In this document: one piece after another, positions 6,030 to 6,220 of the stretch
Layout of the letters: each line of letters begins with the position of its first letter
Numbering within the stretch: position 1 is the stretch's first letter
Source of the DNA: Dehalococcoidia bacterium
Lineage (GTDB): Bacteria > Chloroflexota > Dehalococcoidia > Plut-88900
NCBI GenBank assembly: GCA_012270635.1
Contig: JAAXHX010000226.1
Coordinates: forward strand, 5,727-11,946
Reading direction: 5' to 3'
DNA length: 6,220 nt
Notes under the pieces: generated by a model
Seen by the model: only the letters and a program-made list of their open reading frames with translations
The model's database searches: none
What the model was told of the DNA's origin: nothing
Program-made: the position numbers and the translations under genes

Positions 6030-6161
6030 CTAAAAGTACCTGATCCCGATTCCGGTGACCTGCGCTACGTCTCCGAGGATACCGATGAGGGTCCTCAAAG
6101 CGCCTCGGGGGGCGCGGAGCGGGGCTGTCTCGGGACTGCGTTGGACCTTGCCGATGACCAT
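6030..6161 (-). CDS. Small ORF of 43 residues upstream of hsp20, unknown function
   Basis: The minus strand has ATG at 6161-6159 with AAAGGAGG six bases upstream, then 43 sense codons to TAG. I do not recognise the product. It starts MVIGKVQRSPETAPLRAP, has a basic, Arg-containing middle, and ends with a glycine- and branched-chain-rich segment (LIGILGDVAQVTGIGIRYF, about residues 25-43). That segment is too short and too polar to call a membrane helix with confidence. The excellent ribosome-binding site is the main evidence for translation. The stop lies 55 nt before the hsp20 ATG, so the two would share an mRNA. It could be a leader peptide for hsp20, an independent small protein, or a remnant. 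Conservation has not been tested. Confidence 0.6.
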   Translation of the reverse strand: MVIGKVQRSPETAPLRAPRGALRTLIGILGDVAQVTGIGIRYF

Positions 6162-6167
6162 CTCAGT

Positions 6168-6175
6168 CCTCCTTT
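6168..6175 (-). promoter_or_regulatory. Shine-Dalgarno site of the 43-codon small ORF
   Basis: AAAGGAGG on the minus strand stands six bases before the ATG. It is as strong as the hsp20 site and is what makes the small ORF credible. Confidence 0.7.
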
Positions 6176-6203
6176 CTACAATGGCCTTATCAACTACATG
6201 GAT

Positions 6204-6209
6204 ATCATA
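6204..6209 (-). promoter_or_regulatory. Possible -10 box for the small ORF-hsp20 unit
   Basis: The AT-rich stretch at the window edge holds TATGAT on the minus strand, a five-of-six match to the -10 consensus. It would give a leader of about 36 nt before the small ORF. The matching -35 box would lie beyond 6220, outside the window. A weak CTTAT/ATAAG inverted repeat (about 6186-6211) overlaps it and might be an operator, but it is too short to trust. Confidence 0.3.
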
Positions 6210-6220
6210 AGACTTAACTA

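Noticed and set aside
5399..6043. Plus-strand open frame of 214 codons covering hsp20
   Set aside because: It is antisense to a complete alpha-crystallin-domain gene, and its Gly/Asp/Val-rich translation is the usual complement of that gene. It also runs through the terminator palindrome.
5975..6220. CIRCE operator or ROSE/fourU RNA thermometer for hsp20
   Set aside because: No TTAGCACTC-N9-GAGTGCTAA element is present, and the ribosome-binding site is not paired in the obvious hairpin.

Overview
The window suggests a GC-rich environmental bacterium. All credible genes lie on the minus strand. My best guess is the Chloroflexota (Dehalococcoidia/SAR202-type lineages). This rests on the company the genes keep: a PYROXD2-like FAD oxidoreductase beside an Amidohydrolase_2 protein, in one string with glmU and a CorC-like protein. 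That is inference; no rRNA or other strong phylogenetic marker is present.

Reading in the direction of transcription (high to low coordinates), there are two transcription units. Unit 1 (about 6210 to 5453) begins with a possible -10 box near the window edge. It continues with a strongly ribosome-bound 43-codon small ORF, an 11-bp inverted repeat, a small heat-shock protein gene (Hsp20) and a strong intrinsic terminator built on a perfect 36-base palindrome. Unit 2 begins at a near-consensus sigma70-type promoter (TTGACA, 17 bp, TATCAT) in the gap after that terminator. It has a leader of about 145 nt and then glmU, a CBS/CorC_HlyC protein, an amidohydrolase with a GTG start and an FAD-dependent phytoene-desaturase-like oxidoreductase. 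The gaps between these four genes are 24, 66 and 42 nt, so they probably form one operon.

GlmU makes UDP-GlcNAc for the cell wall or other glycans. The CorC-like protein is a soluble CBS regulator, possibly of ion transport. The last two genes look like metabolic enzymes acting on an unknown organic substrate, perhaps aromatic or carboxylated. No pathway unites the four, so shared transcription may reflect growth-linked expression rather than a shared task. Hsp20 is an ATP-independent holdase and is transcriptionally separated from them.

The window has no tRNA, rRNA, CRISPR array or mobile element that I can recognise. The least ordinary parts are the small ORF with its hairpin in front of hsp20, the long leader of glmU without a ribosome-binding site, and unusual residues in the GlmU uridylyltransferase pocket. 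I found no clear sign of a wholly new multi-gene system.
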